Assembly (NCBI GenBank): GCA_027596195.1
Contig: JADGJG010000971.1
Span: forward strand, 1 to 10,323
Direction of reading: 5' to 3'
Length of the DNA stretch: 10,323 bases
Source: Podochytrium sp. JEL0797
Taxonomy: Eukaryota; Chytridiomycota; Chytridiomycetes; Chytridiales; Chytriomycetaceae
Positions 8,151 through 10,323 of this stretch are shown here, piece after piece; position 1 is the stretch's first letter, and each line of letters starts with the position of its first letter. A model generated the notes under the pieces. That model searched no databases. It was not told the DNA's origin and saw only the letters and a program-made list of their open reading frames with translations. A program made the position numbers and the translations under genes.

Positions 8151-10323
8151 ATGCCCAGTGGCCAAGCAGAGAACAGTCAACGTGTTTCCTTCCTCAGCAG
8201 CAATCCGTTCTCCCGCGTTTTCGAGGCGTTTGGAAGCTGCCGTGGGCCTAGCGATCAGCAAGTGCTTGGTTCCTCAAGCCACGCTGGGACTCAGATTGGG
8301 ACCTTTTCCCCCGCTTCCGAAACCGTCGATGCAGTCAGATCGCCTTGTCCAGCCCTCAACGCTCTGGCCAATCATGGCTACTTGCCTCGCAATGGCAAGA
8401 ACATCACTGCCGACATGCTCGTCTCCGCCGTCAAGCAAGTCTACAACATGGACCCCACCGTGCTCATTTCTCAAGTCTTTCCTTTGAGAGACGACGCCAA
8501 GTCTCGCAACGGTGTAAGACTGGCTTCCGAGGTTCTGGCGGATGGCACCGAGTTTCTGAACTTGGACGATCTCTGCCTTCCCCACAAGATGGAACATGAC
8601 GTGTCCCTCACCAGAAACGACTACGCTTTTGGAGACAACCACTCGGTCAACCCAGCTCTCGTGGATGCGCTCATTGCGTCTTCTTCCGACGGAGTGTGCG
8701 TGTCGGCCGACGACCTTGTCAAATACCGTCTCGCTCGTTATTGGGACTCCAAGAAGAAGAACAAGACGCTTCAATTCGGCCCCATCGAGCTCATGACTGC
8801 TCATATCGAGTCCGCTGTCGCCCTCGACGTCTTTGGCCGTGAGTGATTTGCATTTTTTGCCCAGTTGCCGCAGCCCGATTTAATCAAAACTGCTTTGATT
8901 ATTCATCAAAAACTCTAGGTGATGACAAGATCCCTCTCGAGTTTGTCCGCTCATTCTTCCTGCACGAGCGGATCCCCGACAACTGGATCAAACCCAAACA
9001 GCTCATCAACCTCGCCTTGCTGGGTATCCAGGTTGCCAAGTTGACGGCCAAGTGGGAATTTTACCTGCTCACGATTGGGTCGAAGCAGCCAAAGCTTCCA
9101 CACGATTCTCGTGAATTTGAGCTCGTGCGTGTTCCGTCGGCTGAGATTGACAAGTACATTGTTGCTGGAAACGCGTCGAATGTGGACTCTCGCGTTCCCG
9201 AAATGTATCATGGAATTTTTTACACGGACGGGAATCCGACTGCTGGGGAAGTGTGTTCTTTGGCGTTTGGGACTTGGCATGAAGATGAGAATGCGTATTA
9301 TTGGCCCGGCTATAACGCGAAGACTTTTGTGAGTTGACTCGGGTTTTCAAAACACATTGTGCTCACACGCTGACTTTCCTCATCCACAGTCGTACGACGA
9401 CAACAACGCTGGTCGCGACCTGTATATTGAAGGACGCGCTATCCAGACCAACTTCAAGGTCACGTTCGACAAGGACACGGGAGTCGCGCATCTCCTGCCC
9501 ATCTTCAACATCACCCTCGGCAGCGTCGACTTCTATGGAGACCTGCCTGATTGGCTCACTTGGCTGACAATCGTGCCCACGGAGAATCCAAACATCTTCT
9601 ATCGCGAGACGAGCATCTTACATCGCGAGCCGGCACGTTACAATTTTGTTCGCATTGTCAACGGGGATGGAACCAGAACGCCCGAGTATGAGTCGATCTA
9701 CCTCAAGAGTATCAACAACCCTGCCGACGTGAATGGAGTCAAGACTCATTTGGGCGACTCGCAATTGGTGCCGGTTTTGAAGCAGGAGCCGGTGAAGCCA
9801 GAGTTGTACCACGTTGAGGTGAGTATTTTACTTTCTTGATTATTGGCAGGAGAGTTAAAGGGGTCGCGATGCAGATCACGACCAACAACGAACTCGCGGG
9901 ACTCGCGTTCTCCAATCTCCGGATCCAAATCCTCCATTCTGTAGGCAGTGGTCCAGACGCCAAGGTGGTGCAATCTCAACCGTTGAAATTGAAGAAGCTG
10001 CAGAGTAAGGGCTTCGCCTTTGACGCGTTTTCGTTTCGGGTCTCGCTAACACTGCTTCCAAATCAGAATCCATGTTCGACATCACGTGCACGCAACTGTG
10101 TTTCGACACATTCGAAATTGACGATCCCGAATTCACAGTCAGCGACCACGTTCACGCCATCACGATCGAGGCACGCGGCGCAATTGTCGGCAAAGGTCCC
10201 GTTCAAGAATGGTTCCTCGAGTCTGTGACCCTCAAGAAGCCAGACGGAGCCAAGGGAGACACTTCGTTCTTCTTCCCGGTCCATAGCTGGATCTTTCCGT
10301 GTCACATGCGCGTGTTTTTCAAC
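8151..10323 (+). CDS. Heme-thiolate peroxidase (family 2) fused to a PLAT domain, 3' end missing
   Basis: Inferred exons 8151-8838, 8919-9328, 9390-9818, 9875-10004 and 10067-10323 give 638 residues in one consistent frame; the reading continues past the window. Introns are 80, 61, 56 and 62 bp. Residues about 60-265 form a chloroperoxidase/peroxygenase domain. SPCPALNALANHGYLPRNG (64-82) supplies C66 as the likely heme thiolate ligand. EHDVSLTRND (148-157) is the cation-site motif, GDNHSVN follows, and E220 in HIESAV is the best candidate acid-base residue. FFLHERIPDNW (242-252) matches the family end. Such enzymes use peroxide to oxygenate or halogenate organic substrates. Residues about 285-500 are not recognised. 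From about 504, ELYHVE, ITTNNELAGLAFSNLRIQIL, DTFEIDD, QEWFLESVTL and HSWIF follow a PLAT/LH2 beta-sandwich, which binds lipids or membranes. No signal peptide is visible, unlike secreted peroxygenases. An in-frame stop precedes the chosen start. Confidence 0.88.

Noticed and set aside
1..10323. CRISPR array, transposon, tRNA or rRNA, viral genes
   Set aside because: No regularly spaced direct repeats, terminal inverted repeats, transposase motifs or cloverleaf-like segments were noticed by eye on either strand. The genome is eukaryotic, so CRISPR is not expected.

Overview
The window is nuclear DNA from a eukaryote and looks like a compact fungal genome. Five protein genes carry 15 inferred GT-AG introns. 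Fourteen of them are 50-89 bp long, and several have a CTGAY/CTAAC-like branch site shortly before the acceptor. Gene content (Lsm7, endonuclease V, a heme-thiolate peroxidase) and the short introns fit fungi. An early-diverging lineage such as a chytrid is my best guess, but the sequence alone does not prove it.

Layout: (1) Two housekeeping genes lie on the minus strand at 116-1865. One is an intronless endonuclease V (ENDOV, 268 aa). The other is a five-exon LSM7 (144 aa), upstream of ENDOV on that strand, with a Gly/Arg/Asn-rich N-terminal extension. (2) A 184-bp divergent promoter region follows. (3) Three tandem plus-strand paralogues lie at 2050-8006 (418, 544 and 582 aa). Each has a low-complexity cytosolic N-terminus, a juxtamembrane cysteine cluster of the form KYL-C/F-CCCP, one transmembrane helix, and a conserved ectodomain with a late-embryogenesis (LEA2/WHy)-like NPN motif. 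Two of them add a Gly/Ser/Thr-rich tail. A 790-bp spacer separates the second and third copies. (4) A plus-strand gene from 8151 runs off the right edge. It encodes a family-2 heme-thiolate peroxidase domain (PCP and EHD motifs), a roughly 220-residue segment I cannot assign, and a PLAT/LH2 lipid-associating domain.

The ENDOV and LSM7 genes belong to general RNA metabolism and have no visible link to the rest. The three paralogues are a local duplication cluster of single-pass surface or endomembrane proteins. They share one intron, have gained or lost others, and differ most in their cytosolic and outer tails. The peroxidase-PLAT gene is the most unusual architecture: a heme enzyme joined to the type of domain that normally precedes a lipoxygenase catalytic domain. 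Whether such a domain follows cannot be seen here.
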